Shown piece after piece: positions 25,569 to 35,180 of a stretch of DNA of 64,000 nt. A program made the translations under genes and the position numbers. Under the pieces are notes generated by a model that was not told where the DNA came from, ran no database searches, and saw only the letters and a program-made list of their open reading frames with translations. Position 1 is the stretch's first letter. Each line of letters starts with the position of its first letter. Source of the DNA: Bacillota bacterium (GTDB lineage: Bacteria; Bacillota; UBA4882; UBA8346); the NCBI GenBank assembly GCA_023401925.1, contig JAEXDA010000029.1, forward strand, positions 62,001-126,000. The letters run 5' to 3'.

Positions 25569-26825
25569 TTAATTTACAATCTGGCGAAGATCCTTTTCCA
25601 CATTTAAAACGGCCTCTTTGATAGGAATGAGTCCATTGACTGCTTTATGAAAATTAATCTGCATTGTATCGGAAATTTTTGGATATACCGGACTTACCGG
25701 ACGGGGCTTGGCTGTTGAAAAAGCATTATAAAAGTCCTTCCAGAAAGGATTTTTCGCTACGATATCTTTGTCTTCATATAATGCCTTCCTGGTAGGAAGT
25801 CTTCCCCCCGTCAGTGCGGCAATTTTTTGGCCTTCTTCACCGGTTACAAATTGAATGAATTTCCAGGCCTCGTCCGGATGCTTGGAATAGCGGTTAATTC
25901 CCATATTCCAGCCCCCAAGAGTCGGACTGCTTTCTTTGCCGTTTTTGCCAATGGGTAGCGGCGCCACTCCGACGTTCCCTTTTACCAGCGATTCTTCCTT
26001 ATTCAAGAGGGCCCAAGCATTAGTCCAGCTTCGCATGAATAAAGTACCGCCCTGCTGGAATACTACGACTGTTTCATTCTCTTTATAAGTAGTGATACCC
26101 GGAGGCGTCAGGTTTTGGCCAATAATATCTTTCATATACTGAAGCGCTTGGATTACTTGGGGTGAATTGACGGTTACTTTTTTACCGGTAATGATTGAAC
26201 CGCCATTACCATAGATAAATTCCAGAATGTTACAAACAAAGCCTTCATATTGATTGCCTTGGAAAACGAACCCATTTTTGATTCCGTTCTTGCCGATGTT
26301 TTCCTTACACATTTGAATAAGCTCGTCCCATGTTTTGGGCGGAGTTTTCACGATGTCCTTTCGGTAATACAGAAGTCCGCTATCGGTCCAGCGGGGAACC
26401 GCATAAATTTTGCCGTTAAATGTTACAGCTTGAATAGGTCCCGGTAAAAACTTTTTTTGTTCCGTTTTGGGCAACCGGCTATTTAAGGGTAGAAGCCATC
26501 CAGCCGCTGCGAATTCCGCTGGCCAAACAATATCTATCTGTAAAACATCCACACTTGAATCACCAGCTGTCAGTGCTGTTACATAAGTATTGTGCGTTTG
26601 ATCCGAACCGGAGGGTAATTCCTGAAAATTCACCTTGATGTTGGGATACTTTTTTTCGAAAGCTGCGATAATTTCTCTTGTAGCTGGAGTGATATCTTTT
26701 TGGGGCGCAAAAGTAATGGTAACTAATTTTTCCGCTTTTGCATCACACATAGATACAGCTCCGGATACTATGGATACGAGTAGTACCAGGAAAACAAAAC
26801 TGGCAATCCATTTTTTGGTAAACAT
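25569..26825 (-). CDS. Sugar ABC transporter substrate-binding protein
   Basis: 418 residues of the family-1 extracellular solute-binding type: KLVTITFAPQKDITPATREI, WDELIQMCKE, GGWNMGINRYSKHPDEAWKF and EGQKIAALTGGRLPTRKALY. The signal peptide (WIASFVFLVLLVSIVSGAVS) has no proper lipobox; the nearest Cys is in VSMC. The ATG at 26825 is 7 bases after GGAGG, while the upstream in-frame ATG overlaps that site. It is the first gene of the operon and is transcribed away from the YesM/YesN pair that probably controls it. Confidence 0.92.
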   Translation of the reverse strand: MFTKKWIASFVFLVLLVSIVSGAVSMCDAKAEKLVTITFAPQKDITPATREIIAAFEKKYPNIKVNFQELPSGSDQTHNTYVTALTAGDSSVDVLQIDIVWPAEFAAAGWLLPLNSRLPKTEQKKFLPGPIQAVTFNGKIYAVPRWTDSGLLYYRKDIVKTPPKTWDELIQMCKENIGKNGIKNGFVFQGNQYEGFVCNILEFIYGNGGSIITGKKVTVNSPQVIQALQYMKDIIGQNLTPPGITTYKENETVVVFQQGGTLFMRSWTNAWALLNKEESLVKGNVGVAPLPIGKNGKESSPTLGGWNMGINRYSKHPDEAWKFIQFVTGEEGQKIAALTGGRLPTRKALYEDKDIVAKNPFWKDFYNAFSTAKPRPVSPVYPKISDTMQINFHKAVNGLIPIKEAVLNVEKDLRQIVN

Positions 26826-27167
26826 CAACATTCCTCCCTGTTATTTGACTTTATTAACTTTATTTTAAAATATTATCCTCTGGAATTTAACGCTACATTT
26901 CTACGATTTAGTGTTATTTTCCACACTATTGCTTTAACAATATATTTACATTTCTACCGTGATGTATAATAATGAAAATACATACTCTTTGAATAAGACC
27001 CCTGATACGGGCAGAAAAATGAAATCTTTCTTGGCTCACCGGGGCATATGAAGTCGCGCATTGCTTGCAGAAAATTGGGAATGGTTGGCTGTTGATTGGA
27101 ATTTGGGTTATTAGCATTTTTAGACAGTGTCTCGCGAATGGTAGAATGTGAGAAAGTAGAGAATAAA
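26826..27167. other. Divergent intergenic region between the sugar operon and yesM-like gene
   Basis: About 340 bases, AT-rich, holding the start regions of two divergent operons. I see no consensus promoter pair with correct spacing and no hairpin. The reading frame of the kinase extends into it (from 27096), but that part lacks a membrane-protein start and a good ribosome binding site. Binding sites for the YesN-type regulator would be expected here. Confidence 0.4.
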
Positions 27168-28862
27168 ATGCTGTTTAAGAAATTATTATTATCTTATTTA
27201 TTGATAACCGTTATCCCTTTATCAATTCTATCTATCATGATAACGAATATCACCACGTATACCATAAATGAGGAGATTAATCACTCTACTCAAAATACAT
27301 TGGATCAAGCCTCGCAAAATGTTTCAACTATATTTGAAAACCTAAAAGGCGCCGCTTTACTGATCTCGAAGAACGACATGATCCAGAAAAATTTATCTAG
27401 AACTCCCCGTGATAACATGGACCTAAATGAACAACTCAATGTCATGAGGAATGTGATATTAAATAACGGAATCTACAATCAGAAATATTCTTCTATTCAA
27501 ATTTACGCCTTAAATGAATACAATTATTCTCCATTTAATAATACCAATGACATCATGTCATATAAATTGGTTCAAAATCAGGATTGGTTTGAGAAAACTC
27601 TCCGTCAAAAAGGGAAATTATACTGGTATGTAACAGACCAATTTGGATTTACTCAAATTTCGGTATCAAGAGCCATTAACGATTTGAAGGATCCACAACG
27701 GATCTTGGGTGTGGTCTCCGTGGGGGTCAATCTATCTCAAATTGAATTAATCCTATATCAGATAAGGATCGGAAAAACCGGTATGGTTTATCTGATTAAT
27801 GAAAAAGCTCATCCGATTTACCCTGAGCGGATTAACCTAAATTTGCCGAAAACTCTGTCATTCAATAAAAACTTTGAAACAAAACATCTCAAGATTAATG
27901 GCAAAGGCATTATACTGATTAGCCATTCGTTGTCGGAAACCAATTGGAGAGTTGTTTCACTGATCTCGATAGACGACCTCTTTGAAAAAACGAATTCTTT
28001 AAAAAGAACGATTTATTTTATGGTAGTTTTCATTATCATCCTTGCCTTTATCATGTCATTATCGCTTTCATTAAATATCTCAAAACCAATCATCAAGCTT
28101 GCCCAAACCATGAAGGAAGTAAAAAGCGGGGAATTAAACATGCATATGGAAACATCGCTTAAAGGAGAAGTGGGAATACTCTACAATAGTTTTAATTATA
28201 TGGTCAAAAAGATTCAATCCTTAATTCAAGATGTTTATGTAACCAAGATTAAACAAAAAGATGCTGAACTCAAAGCATTGGAAGCTCAGATAAACCCGCA
28301 TTTTTTATATAATACTCTAGACGCAATCAACTGGATGGCCATAAAATATCATGCTCAGGATATTAGTAAAATGGTGACATCCTTGGCTTCCCTCCTCAGA
28401 TACAGTATCAATGAAGGTGAAAATATCATTGAATTAAATAAAGAGCTAAAACAGGTTGAAAGCTATTTGACGATCCAAAAGATCCGCTATTCCAATAAGT
28501 TTGAAGTATATTTTAATATTGACCCCCAAATATTGAATTGCAAAGTGACAAAACTGATTATCCAACCTTTGGTGGAAAATGCCATTATTCACGGTATCGA
28601 AGCGGCCTCGAATCCGTGTTATATTATCATCAAAGGTTACCGCCAAGATTCGGAGATTATCTTGGAAGTTATCAATAACGGAATACCAGTAGATTTGGAT
28701 AACATTAATGACATTCTTACGAAAAGCGAAAAACATAAAGGTCATGGCATTCGAAATGTCAACCAAAAGTTAAAGCTTACTTATGGAGATGTATTTGGAG
28801 TTCATTACCGTGTTGAGGGATGTGAATCTATTGTTTCCATACACCATCCATATGTTGAGTAA
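27168..28862 (+). CDS. YesM-type sensor histidine kinase
   Basis: A 564-residue kinase of the LytS/YesM group. Starting at ATG 27168 gives MLFKKLLLSYLLITVIPLSI, a typical first membrane helix. An extracellular Cache domain (about 35-270), a second helix (about 290-312) and HAMP follow. The His_kinase motif comes next, with phospho-acceptor His in ALEAQINPHFLYNTLDAINW, then the ATP-binding PLVENAIIHGI and KGHGIRNVNQKLKL. Such kinases sense extracellular sugars, often through the transporter's binding protein, and pair with YesN regulators. Its partner is the next gene. Together they flank the sugar ABC operon, which is the likely target. Confidence 0.93.
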   Translation: MLFKKLLLSYLLITVIPLSILSIMITNITTYTINEEINHSTQNTLDQASQNVSTIFENLKGAALLISKNDMIQKNLSRTPRDNMDLNEQLNVMRNVILNNGIYNQKYSSIQIYALNEYNYSPFNNTNDIMSYKLVQNQDWFEKTLRQKGKLYWYVTDQFGFTQISVSRAINDLKDPQRILGVVSVGVNLSQIELILYQIRIGKTGMVYLINEKAHPIYPERINLNLPKTLSFNKNFETKHLKINGKGIILISHSLSETNWRVVSLISIDDLFEKTNSLKRTIYFMVVFIIILAFIMSLSLSLNISKPIIKLAQTMKEVKSGELNMHMETSLKGEVGILYNSFNYMVKKIQSLIQDVYVTKIKQKDAELKALEAQINPHFLYNTLDAINWMAIKYHAQDISKMVTSLASLLRYSINEGENIIELNKELKQVESYLTIQKIRYSNKFEVYFNIDPQILNCKVTKLIIQPLVENAIIHGIEAASNPCYIIIKGYRQDSEIILEVINNGIPVDLDNINDILTKSEKHKGHGIRNVNQKLKLTYGDVFGVHYRVEGCESIVSIHHPYVE

Positions 28863-28929
28863 AAATGGGCTTCTAAATTTAAACATCCAAAAGCTATTAC
28901 CGTAAAATCTTCTTGAAAGGGGTGTTTTA

Positions 28930-30033
28930 ATGCTTAAGTTGTTAATCGTTGATGATGAAAATATAACCCGGGAAGGTCTTACTCATTTTATCAATTGGAA
29001 TGAACTGAACCTAGAATTAATTGGAGAAGCTGAAGATGGGCGAATAGCATTGAATATTTTTGAAAAAAATCAGGCTGATATAGTGATCACCGATATTAGA
29101 ATGCCGAATATGGACGGCTTGGAACTCATCAAAAATATTAAATCCATTGACATTTCCACAGTCATTATCTTATTGAGTGCTTATGATGATTTTAAATATG
29201 CCCAACAGGCTATCAAACTTGGCGCCTTTGAGTATATCCTAAAACCGATCGATCCGGATATATTGAAGAATGTCGCTAAAAATGCTGTGGAATTTCGATT
29301 GAGTCAACTAGAAAAAGCCTCCAAAGTCATTCCAGAAATCAACTCTGATGAGATGGATTTTTTTGCTGAAGAAAATCATCATTACTCTTTAAAATTCCAA
29401 GAAGAACTTTTAAGAACATTAAAATCTGGAGACAGCCAAAAAATGCAAGATGTATTGCATAATCTTTGGAATACGTTGTTGGGAAAGAATTATACTCTGG
29501 AACTGTTTAAAAGATTCAGTTTTGAAATGTCTCATTTTTTAATCCAATGCATGGTGGAAATTCATGAGAAACCGCATCGTTTGTTTGCCTCTCAGGACCC
29601 CTGGGTAATAATATCCCAGATGAAATCGAAAGATGCTCTATACCAATGGTTAAATAATACAATTATAGATGTGTGTGAAATCGTTCAAAGAAAAAAGAAG
29701 TATAAGCATCATAACAAAATAGTCAATGAAGTATTGAAACTGATCGCTGAGAAATATACTGATACTAACCTTACCCTTAGCATCTTGGCGGATTTGCTTT
29801 ACGTCACGCCCAACTACCTTAGCGCGGTGTTCAAAGATGAAACTGGTATTGGATTTATGGATTACCTTACTGACTACCGCATCGAGAAATCCAAAGAACT
29901 TTTAACGGATTTAAAATATAAGATTTATGAGATCGCTTACGCCGTTGGGTATTCTGATTCACATTATTTTAGTAAAATTTTCAAAAAATATACAGGAATG
30001 ACCCCGAAAGAGTTCCGCGAAAGAACAATATAA
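28930..30033 (+). CDS. YesN-type response regulator with AraC DNA-binding domain
   Basis: 367 residues. The receiver domain (LLIVDDENITREGL, Asp55 in ITDIRMPNMDG, Lys in EYILKPIDPD) is joined by a linker of about 125 residues to a C-terminal AraC double helix-turn-helix (LSILADLLYVTPNYLSAVFK; EIAYAVGYSDSHYFSKIFKK followed by YTGMTPKEFRERTI). AAAGGGG precedes the ATG. It pairs with the kinase directly upstream and probably activates the divergent sugar operon. The end of the gene and its 3' flank are duplicated at 21656-21717. Confidence 0.93.
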   Translation: MLKLLIVDDENITREGLTHFINWNELNLELIGEAEDGRIALNIFEKNQADIVITDIRMPNMDGLELIKNIKSIDISTVIILLSAYDDFKYAQQAIKLGAFEYILKPIDPDILKNVAKNAVEFRLSQLEKASKVIPEINSDEMDFFAEENHHYSLKFQEELLRTLKSGDSQKMQDVLHNLWNTLLGKNYTLELFKRFSFEMSHFLIQCMVEIHEKPHRLFASQDPWVIISQMKSKDALYQWLNNTIIDVCEIVQRKKKYKHHNKIVNEVLKLIAEKYTDTNLTLSILADLLYVTPNYLSAVFKDETGIGFMDYLTDYRIEKSKELLTDLKYKIYEIAYAVGYSDSHYFSKIFKKYTGMTPKEFRERTI

Positions 30034-30068
30034 ACTACACCAAATTATAGAATATGCATATATATTTC
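30007..30068 (+). repeat. 62-bp direct repeat, right copy
   Basis: It covers the last nine codons of the YesN-type gene, its TAA and about 35 bases of 3' flank. It matches 21656-21717 at 56 of 62 positions without gaps, in the same orientation. The pair brackets 8.3 kb holding the glucosidase, the ABC operon and the sensor pair. Confidence 0.75.
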
Positions 30069-30351
30069 TGCTATTTCCTCAAAGTATAATTAACAGTAGA
30101 TTATCTTTTCAAATCTTTTCAAATACAAATTCACCCTGGCCTGGTCGATGCAATCGAAAATTCATCGGTTAAAATGGAGCCACGTTTATGTAGCTTTCTT
30201 ATATCTGTACTGTTATATGTTTTCAAAAGCTAGGTCCGAAATGAAAATAAAAGCAACCGAATTGAATGTGAAATAACTATTAACCTTAGTACGAAAGAAA
30301 CTGATAATTAGAGAATGTGAATATTAGACTTGGAAGAAGGGATGAGGTATT
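30069..30351. other. Intergenic region before the acid-sugar operon
   Basis: About 280 bases after the 62-bp repeat. It contains a tandem ATCTTTTCAA ATCTTTTCAA near 30101-30120 and otherwise no gene, hairpin or consensus promoter that I can support. The promoter of the PdxA/LarA/DUF1537 operon should lie here. Confidence 0.35.
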
Positions 30352-31356
30352 ATGAAACCGATTATAGGAATTTTGTTGGGTGAAGCGGCAGGTATTGGGC
30401 CGGAAATTGTAGCCAAAATGTGTGAACGGAATAGATTTGAATCATACTGTAGACCATTATTAATAGGTGATGTTCGTGTATTAAAACAGGGAATGAAAAT
30501 TGCAGGGGCCAAATTTCCAATAAACATTGTAGAAAACGAATCCAGAATTGATTGGAGCGATAATATATCCATCATTGACATGAAGAATCTTGACCCAGAA
30601 ACGATTGAACTTGCTAAAGTTGATGCTGAATCAGGACATGCAACAGGAGAGGCGATTTTGACTGCTCTGAACTTATGTAAGATTGGAATTATTGAAGGGT
30701 TTGTATATGCTCCTTTTAATAAGGCCTCTCTAAAATGTGGCGGCTTTGATTTTGAGTCTGAGATAAATCTAATGGCTCATTTTCTTGAATGGAAAGGTGT
30801 ATATGGGGAAATGAATGTGGTGAATGATTTGTGGACTTCCAGGGCCACTAGCCATATTCCCTTCAAAAACGTTTCAAGCCATTTGACGATAGAAGTTTTA
30901 ATAGAGGCAATTCGACTTGCATATAGCACATTAAGAAGAGCGGGATACGATAATCCACGAATTGCCGTAGCAGCACTAAATCCTCATGCAGGTGAAAACG
31001 GATTATGTGGAAATGAAGAAATTGATGTAATCATTCCCGCAATCAATAGGGCGAAAGCTGAAGGTATTAATGCCATGGGGCCGCATCCGGCAGATACAAT
31101 ATTTATTAATGCCTTTAAAGGTATTTATGATGCAGTTACAACATTATATCATGATCAGGGCCAAATTGCCCTTAAATTGATGAATTTCCGGATGGGAGTG
31201 ACGGTTTCGGCTGGGTTCCCTTATGTTATCACTACACCCGCGCATGGTACTGCATTTGATATTGCTGGTAAAGGAATAGCAAGTATTGAACCTATGGAAA
31301 AAGCAGTCATGCTTGCCTCAAAAATGGCAAGATGGAAATCAAAAGTTGGGTTATGA
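30352..31356 (+). CDS. PdxA-family dehydrogenase (PdxA2-like), copy 1
   Basis: 334 residues of the 4-hydroxythreonine-4-phosphate dehydrogenase family: MKPIIGILLGEAAGIGPEIV, VYAPFNKASL, AALNPHAGENGLCGNEE, GPHPADTIF and TLYHDQGQIALKLMNFRMGV (metal-binding His residues). The VTVSAGFPYVITTPAHGTAFDIAGKG block is also conserved. True PdxA makes vitamin B6; PdxA2 paralogues oxidise and decarboxylate phosphorylated four-carbon acids such as D-threonate-4-P or D-erythronate-4-P. A DUF1537 kinase in the same operon points to the second role. It differs from the copy at 33903 (for example AGIGPE versus SGVGPE), so the two may handle different stereoisomers or form a heteromer. Confidence 0.88.
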   Translation: MKPIIGILLGEAAGIGPEIVAKMCERNRFESYCRPLLIGDVRVLKQGMKIAGAKFPINIVENESRIDWSDNISIIDMKNLDPETIELAKVDAESGHATGEAILTALNLCKIGIIEGFVYAPFNKASLKCGGFDFESEINLMAHFLEWKGVYGEMNVVNDLWTSRATSHIPFKNVSSHLTIEVLIEAIRLAYSTLRRAGYDNPRIAVAALNPHAGENGLCGNEEIDVIIPAINRAKAEGINAMGPHPADTIFINAFKGIYDAVTTLYHDQGQIALKLMNFRMGVTVSAGFPYVITTPAHGTAFDIAGKGIASIEPMEKAVMLASKMARWKSKVGL

Positions 31357-31419
31357 GATTATGCTTTGGCCGGTATATAGAATTGTATATCTGTTTTTCA
31401 GGAAGTGAGGTTTTTATCA

Positions 31420-32673
31420 ATGACTCCAAAACTTATTAGAATAAAACAGAATTTTCCAAATGAATATATCGCAAATATCGAAGATGAGGTAATTCGTGAA
31501 ATCCAGAAATCAAAAGTAAAATTTGCAAAGGGCTCTAACATTGCAATTGCCGTTGGAAGTCGAGGAATAAATAATATTCATCGGATAGTAAAGGCCACCA
31601 CGATGTATCTGAAAGCAATGGGTACAAATCCTTTTATCGTGCCTGCCATGGGAAGTCACGGAGGAGCTATTGCCGAAGGGCAAAGGGAAGTGCTTAAAAG
31701 CTATGGTATCACCGAAGAATATATCGGCGTACCCATAAGGTCTTCAATGGAGGTTATAGAGTTACCGCAGGAAAATCTATGTCATAAGGTTTTTATTGAC
31801 CGCTATGCTTATGAGGCCGACAATATCATTGTAATTAACCGGGTAAAAGTCCATACGGATTTTCATGGAAATACAGAGAGCGGACTTTTGAAAATGTGTG
31901 TAATCGGATTGGGAAAACACAGGCAAGCATTAGAAATGCACAGATATGGCGTACAGGGACTGAGGGAAATGGTACCGATCGCTGCCAAACATATATTGAG
32001 GCATGCCAAAATAGTTTTAGGAATCGGAATTGTTGAAAATGCTTATGACCAGACAACGGTTATTAAAGCAGTACGGCCTGAAGTAATGGAAGAAGAAGAG
32101 GTCAAGCTTTTGGATATCTGCAGAAAAAATATGCCTAGGCTTCCTGTAGAAAAACTGGACCTTCTCATTGTAGATGAAATGGGCAAGGACATCACAGGCA
32201 CGGGCCTTGACCCTAATATAATCGGGAGAATAAAGATTCAAAATGAAAAAGAACCGGAAATTCCTGAGATAACCAATATTGTTGTAATGGACTTGACCGA
32301 AAATTCACATGGGAATGCACTTGGTATGGGGCTTGCAGATTTTATTACCAAAAGGCTTTATGATAAGATCAATTTTAACGCAACCTATGAGAATGTATTG
32401 ACAAGTACATTTCTTGAAAGAGGTAAAATGCCAATTGTTGCTGATACAGACAAAAAGGCTGTACAATATGCTCTTAGGACCTGTGGACCAATAAACCCCG
32501 AAAATGCCAGAATAATACGAATAAAAAACACTCTTCGCCTGGGAGAACTCTTTGTCTCACAGCATGTTTATCAGGAAATTAAAGGTAACAACTATATTGA
32601 AGTTATGGGAGAGTTTGAAGAAATATTTAATGAGCAGGGTTTGTTAAAAGATTTTAAGCTGGAGATGCATTAA
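31420..32673 (+). CDS. LarA-superfamily (DUF2088-like) putative nickel-dependent hydroxyacid racemase
   Basis: 417 residues. Features seen: MGSHGGAIAEGQREVL near residue 80; the block INRVKVHTDFHGNTESGLLK followed by MCVIGLGKH near 145-175; and MDLTENSHGNALGMGLADF and LRLGELFVSQH later. These match proteins related to the LarA lactate racemase superfamily, whose members hold a nickel-pincer cofactor on a lysine (here plausibly the K of ESGLLK) with histidines at the metal. The ATG at 31420 follows AGGAAGTGAGG; an in-frame GTG at 31405 overlaps that site. Lying between PdxA2 and the DUF1537 kinase, it may epimerise a four-carbon acid sugar before phosphorylation. That activity is inference, and no cofactor-synthesis genes (larB, larC, larE) are in the window. 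Confidence 0.7.
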   Translation: MTPKLIRIKQNFPNEYIANIEDEVIREIQKSKVKFAKGSNIAIAVGSRGINNIHRIVKATTMYLKAMGTNPFIVPAMGSHGGAIAEGQREVLKSYGITEEYIGVPIRSSMEVIELPQENLCHKVFIDRYAYEADNIIVINRVKVHTDFHGNTESGLLKMCVIGLGKHRQALEMHRYGVQGLREMVPIAAKHILRHAKIVLGIGIVENAYDQTTVIKAVRPEVMEEEEVKLLDICRKNMPRLPVEKLDLLIVDEMGKDITGTGLDPNIIGRIKIQNEKEPEIPEITNIVVMDLTENSHGNALGMGLADFITKRLYDKINFNATYENVLTSTFLERGKMPIVADTDKKAVQYALRTCGPINPENARIIRIKNTLRLGELFVSQHVYQEIKGNNYIEVMGEFEEIFNEQGLLKDFKLEMH

Positions 32674-33900
32674 ATGAAATTGTTAGTAATTGCGGACGAT
32701 TTTACCGGGGCAATGGATACGGGAGTGCAGTTTTCAAAAAATGCAATTAATACTCTTGTAAGTACTCGTATTGATTTGGATTTTGATACGATACAACAGG
32801 ATATAGAGGTATTGGTGGTTGATACAGAAAGTAGGCATATATCTCCTGACAAAGCTTATGAGAAAGTGTACGATATTACAAGAAGAGCCAGGGAATATGG
32901 AATACAATATGTGTACAAAAAAACGGATTCAACACTTAGAGGAAATATTGGGGCGGAACTAAAAGCGATAATTGATGCATGGGAAGGTATGCCTGTGATG
33001 TATGTCCCGGCATTTCCGAAGATGGGGAGAACTACTGTAAATGGTAGGCAACTTGTTGACGGTGTACCGCTCCATGAAACTTTTTATGCAAATGATCTGC
33101 TGAATCCTATAAAAACAAGTTATATTCCGGAAATTATCTCGAAACAGGCGGATGTCAAGACCGTAGTTATTGTTAATGGAGGAGAATTAACGGTCGATCT
33201 GAAAGAACAAAATATGGTTTATATATTTGATGCACGGGTAGAGGAAGAGCTGGCTAATATAGGCAGCATCCTGAAATCTGCAAATAAACTATCAATTACT
33301 GCCGGCTGCGCAGGATTTGCGGAACAGCTGTCGGATTTAATTGATTTTGAGAAAAATAGCGGCCTGGAATTAATCAAGTCCCAAAATATACTGGTTATTT
33401 GCGGAACTATCAATGAAAAATCCATTCAGCAGGTTAAATTTGGCGAAAAATATAATTTTGAAAGCATATTGCTTGTTTCGGAACAAAAAAGAAGCAAAGA
33501 GTATTGGGAGACCTCGGAAGGCAAAAAGTTAATTAAAGAAATCCTTAGGAAAATAACTGCCAGTGGTAAGATTATCATCAAAACAATCAATCAGAAGAAT
33601 GAGGTGGATTTGGCGGTCAACTCCCTCCAAATAGCTGAAAACTTAGGGAACTTAACCCAAAAGATTCTTTCATCGGGCATTCCATGTACCCTCGTTGTGT
33701 TTGGAGGAGATACGGCAATCCGCGTAATGGAGGCTATAGAATGTGTTGCGCTAAAACCACTGGAAGAAATTGTTCCTGGTGTGGCTGTGTCAAAAATGGC
33801 AGGTAAATATGGAGAGATGACATTGATCACTAAGGCTGGAGGATTTGGTGAAAAGGATATACTGCTAAAAATACAGAAGTATCTGGAAAGGAAGATATAA
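32674..33900 (+). CDS. Four-carbon acid-sugar kinase (DUF1537 family)
   Basis: 408 residues with the two-domain DUF1537 layout. The N-terminal sugar-binding domain reads KLLVIADDFTGAMDTGVQFS, ESRHISPDKAYEKV and YKKTDSTLRGNIGAEL; the C-terminal nucleotide-binding domain reads FGGDTAIRVMEAI and ITKAGGFGEKDILLKI. Characterised members (DtnK, OtnK, LtnK) phosphorylate D-threonate, D-erythronate or L-threonate. The ATG follows the upstream stop with no gap. Its product would be the substrate of the neighbouring PdxA2-type enzymes, giving dihydroxyacetone phosphate and CO2. Confidence 0.93.
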   Translation: MKLLVIADDFTGAMDTGVQFSKNAINTLVSTRIDLDFDTIQQDIEVLVVDTESRHISPDKAYEKVYDITRRAREYGIQYVYKKTDSTLRGNIGAELKAIIDAWEGMPVMYVPAFPKMGRTTVNGRQLVDGVPLHETFYANDLLNPIKTSYIPEIISKQADVKTVVIVNGGELTVDLKEQNMVYIFDARVEEELANIGSILKSANKLSITAGCAGFAEQLSDLIDFEKNSGLELIKSQNILVICGTINEKSIQQVKFGEKYNFESILLVSEQKRSKEYWETSEGKKLIKEILRKITASGKIIIKTINQKNEVDLAVNSLQIAENLGNLTQKILSSGIPCTLVVFGGDTAIRVMEAIECVALKPLEEIVPGVAVSKMAGKYGEMTLITKAGGFGEKDILLKIQKYLERKI

Positions 33901-33902
33901 AC

Positions 33903-34877
33903 ATGCCGATAGGGATCACAATGGGAGATGCAAGCGGTGTAGGGCCGGAGTTAGCTATAAAAGCATTTAAAAATGGTGAAATAGATGATAATTTTGTTCT
34001 TGTAGGCGATTACGAAATAATTGAATATTGTAATAGTCTTCTAGGATATAATGTCCCGTTAAAAAGAATCACTAACCTATCTGAAGTATCGGAAGGATCT
34101 TTTAATGTGCTGGATTTGAAGTTGTTAACAAAAGATCAGCTAAAAATGGGGCATATTTCAAAAGAATCCGGTTATGCAGCCCGCTGCTATGTAGAACAGG
34201 CAGTAAAACTTGCGCTTGAAGGTAAAATTGATGCTTTGCTTACACTTCCAATGAATAAGGAAGCCACACGGCTGAGCGATCCAAATTTTTCCGGGCATAC
34301 TGAGCTGATTGCAAATATTTGTGGACAGGATAATTATGCTATGATGCTTGTTGGCGAGAAACTTACGGTAACCCACGTAAATACTCATGTATCAATGGAA
34401 GAGGCCATTAAGCAAGTAAAAAAACAGCGAGTTTATAATGTTATCAAGCTGACATATGAAGCTCTAAAAAGTTATCAAGATGATCCTAAGATTGCTGTTG
34501 CAGGTCTTAATCCACATGCGGGTGAAAACGGGTCTTTTGGCCGTGAGGATATTATGGAAATCAAACCGGCTGTTGAGAAAGCAAGAAATGAGAAAATGAA
34601 TGTAGAGGGACCCATAGCACCCGATACCGTATTCTTAAAAGCTTATAAAAAACAGTTTGATGTTGTAGTTTGTATGTATCATGACCAGGGGCATATTCCC
34701 ATGAAACTACTGGATTTTGAAGGAGGAGTGAATGTAACTCTTGGGCTTAAAGTAATCCGTACATCTGTTGATCATGGAACTGCTTTTGATATAGCCTATA
34801 AAGGTATTGCTTCTACCCGAAGCGTTGTTGAGGCCTTCAAATTGGCACAAAAAATGAGTGCGAGTAGAAAGGGCTAG
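33903..34877 (+). CDS. PdxA-family dehydrogenase (PdxA2-like), copy 2
   Basis: 324 residues: MPIGITMGDASGVGPELAIK, LTLPMNKEATRL, HTELIANICG, MLVGEKLTVTHVNTHVSM, AGLNPHAGENGSFGREDIME, GPIAPDTVF and MYHDQGHIPMKLL (metal-site histidines) with VNVTLGLKVIRTSVDHGTAFDIAYKG. All catalytic motifs are kept. It starts two bases after the kinase stop. It is closer to the canonical PdxA pattern than copy 1, and either copy could be the acid-sugar enzyme; the operon context favours 4-phospho-threonate/erythronate oxidation. Last gene of the operon. Confidence 0.9.
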   Translation: MPIGITMGDASGVGPELAIKAFKNGEIDDNFVLVGDYEIIEYCNSLLGYNVPLKRITNLSEVSEGSFNVLDLKLLTKDQLKMGHISKESGYAARCYVEQAVKLALEGKIDALLTLPMNKEATRLSDPNFSGHTELIANICGQDNYAMMLVGEKLTVTHVNTHVSMEEAIKQVKKQRVYNVIKLTYEALKSYQDDPKIAVAGLNPHAGENGSFGREDIMEIKPAVEKARNEKMNVEGPIAPDTVFLKAYKKQFDVVVCMYHDQGHIPMKLLDFEGGVNVTLGLKVIRTSVDHGTAFDIAYKGIASTRSVVEAFKLAQKMSASRKG

Positions 34878-34935
34878 TATCAAAAATGAGTCGCGTTTAT
34901 TTTGTTCGAAGGCTCTTAAATAAAACAATAGCAAA

Positions 34936-35180
34936 CTGCGGCCGCATGAGCCTTAAGAAGATACTGAACACCGATAAGCTAGTAAGAAACCAAATCGAAT
35001 CACTCCCGCCATTCCATCTTGTTCCAGAGATGAGAAAAATCGTCTAAGCCAAGGCCCAGCATCAAGCCCGCTGGGCTTGTGATTTTGTCTTACTCAAAAT
35101 AAATACCAGGCTAATACAGCAAAAAACAGCTAGCGCAGATATAGTCAGCTAATTTTACCTTCATGCCGTTCTTTCCATGG
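34936..35180 (-). pseudogene. Relic of an acyltransferase-3 gene
   Basis: On the minus strand, conceptual translation near 34936-35010 gives GGSDSIWFLTSLSVFSIF, matching GGNDSLWFLTCLMVVNLL of the intact acyltransferase at 18604-19611; the DNA of this stretch also aligns closely. Upstream (35030-35180) weaker pieces in other frames (AWYLF, DAGPWL) follow the same order as SWTFYL and LIGPHL in the intact gene, with stops and shifts. The strand and position relative to the sfsA relic mirror the intact pair. A GCCCAGC/GCTGGGC hairpin (35054-35076) lies within it. Confidence 0.6.
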
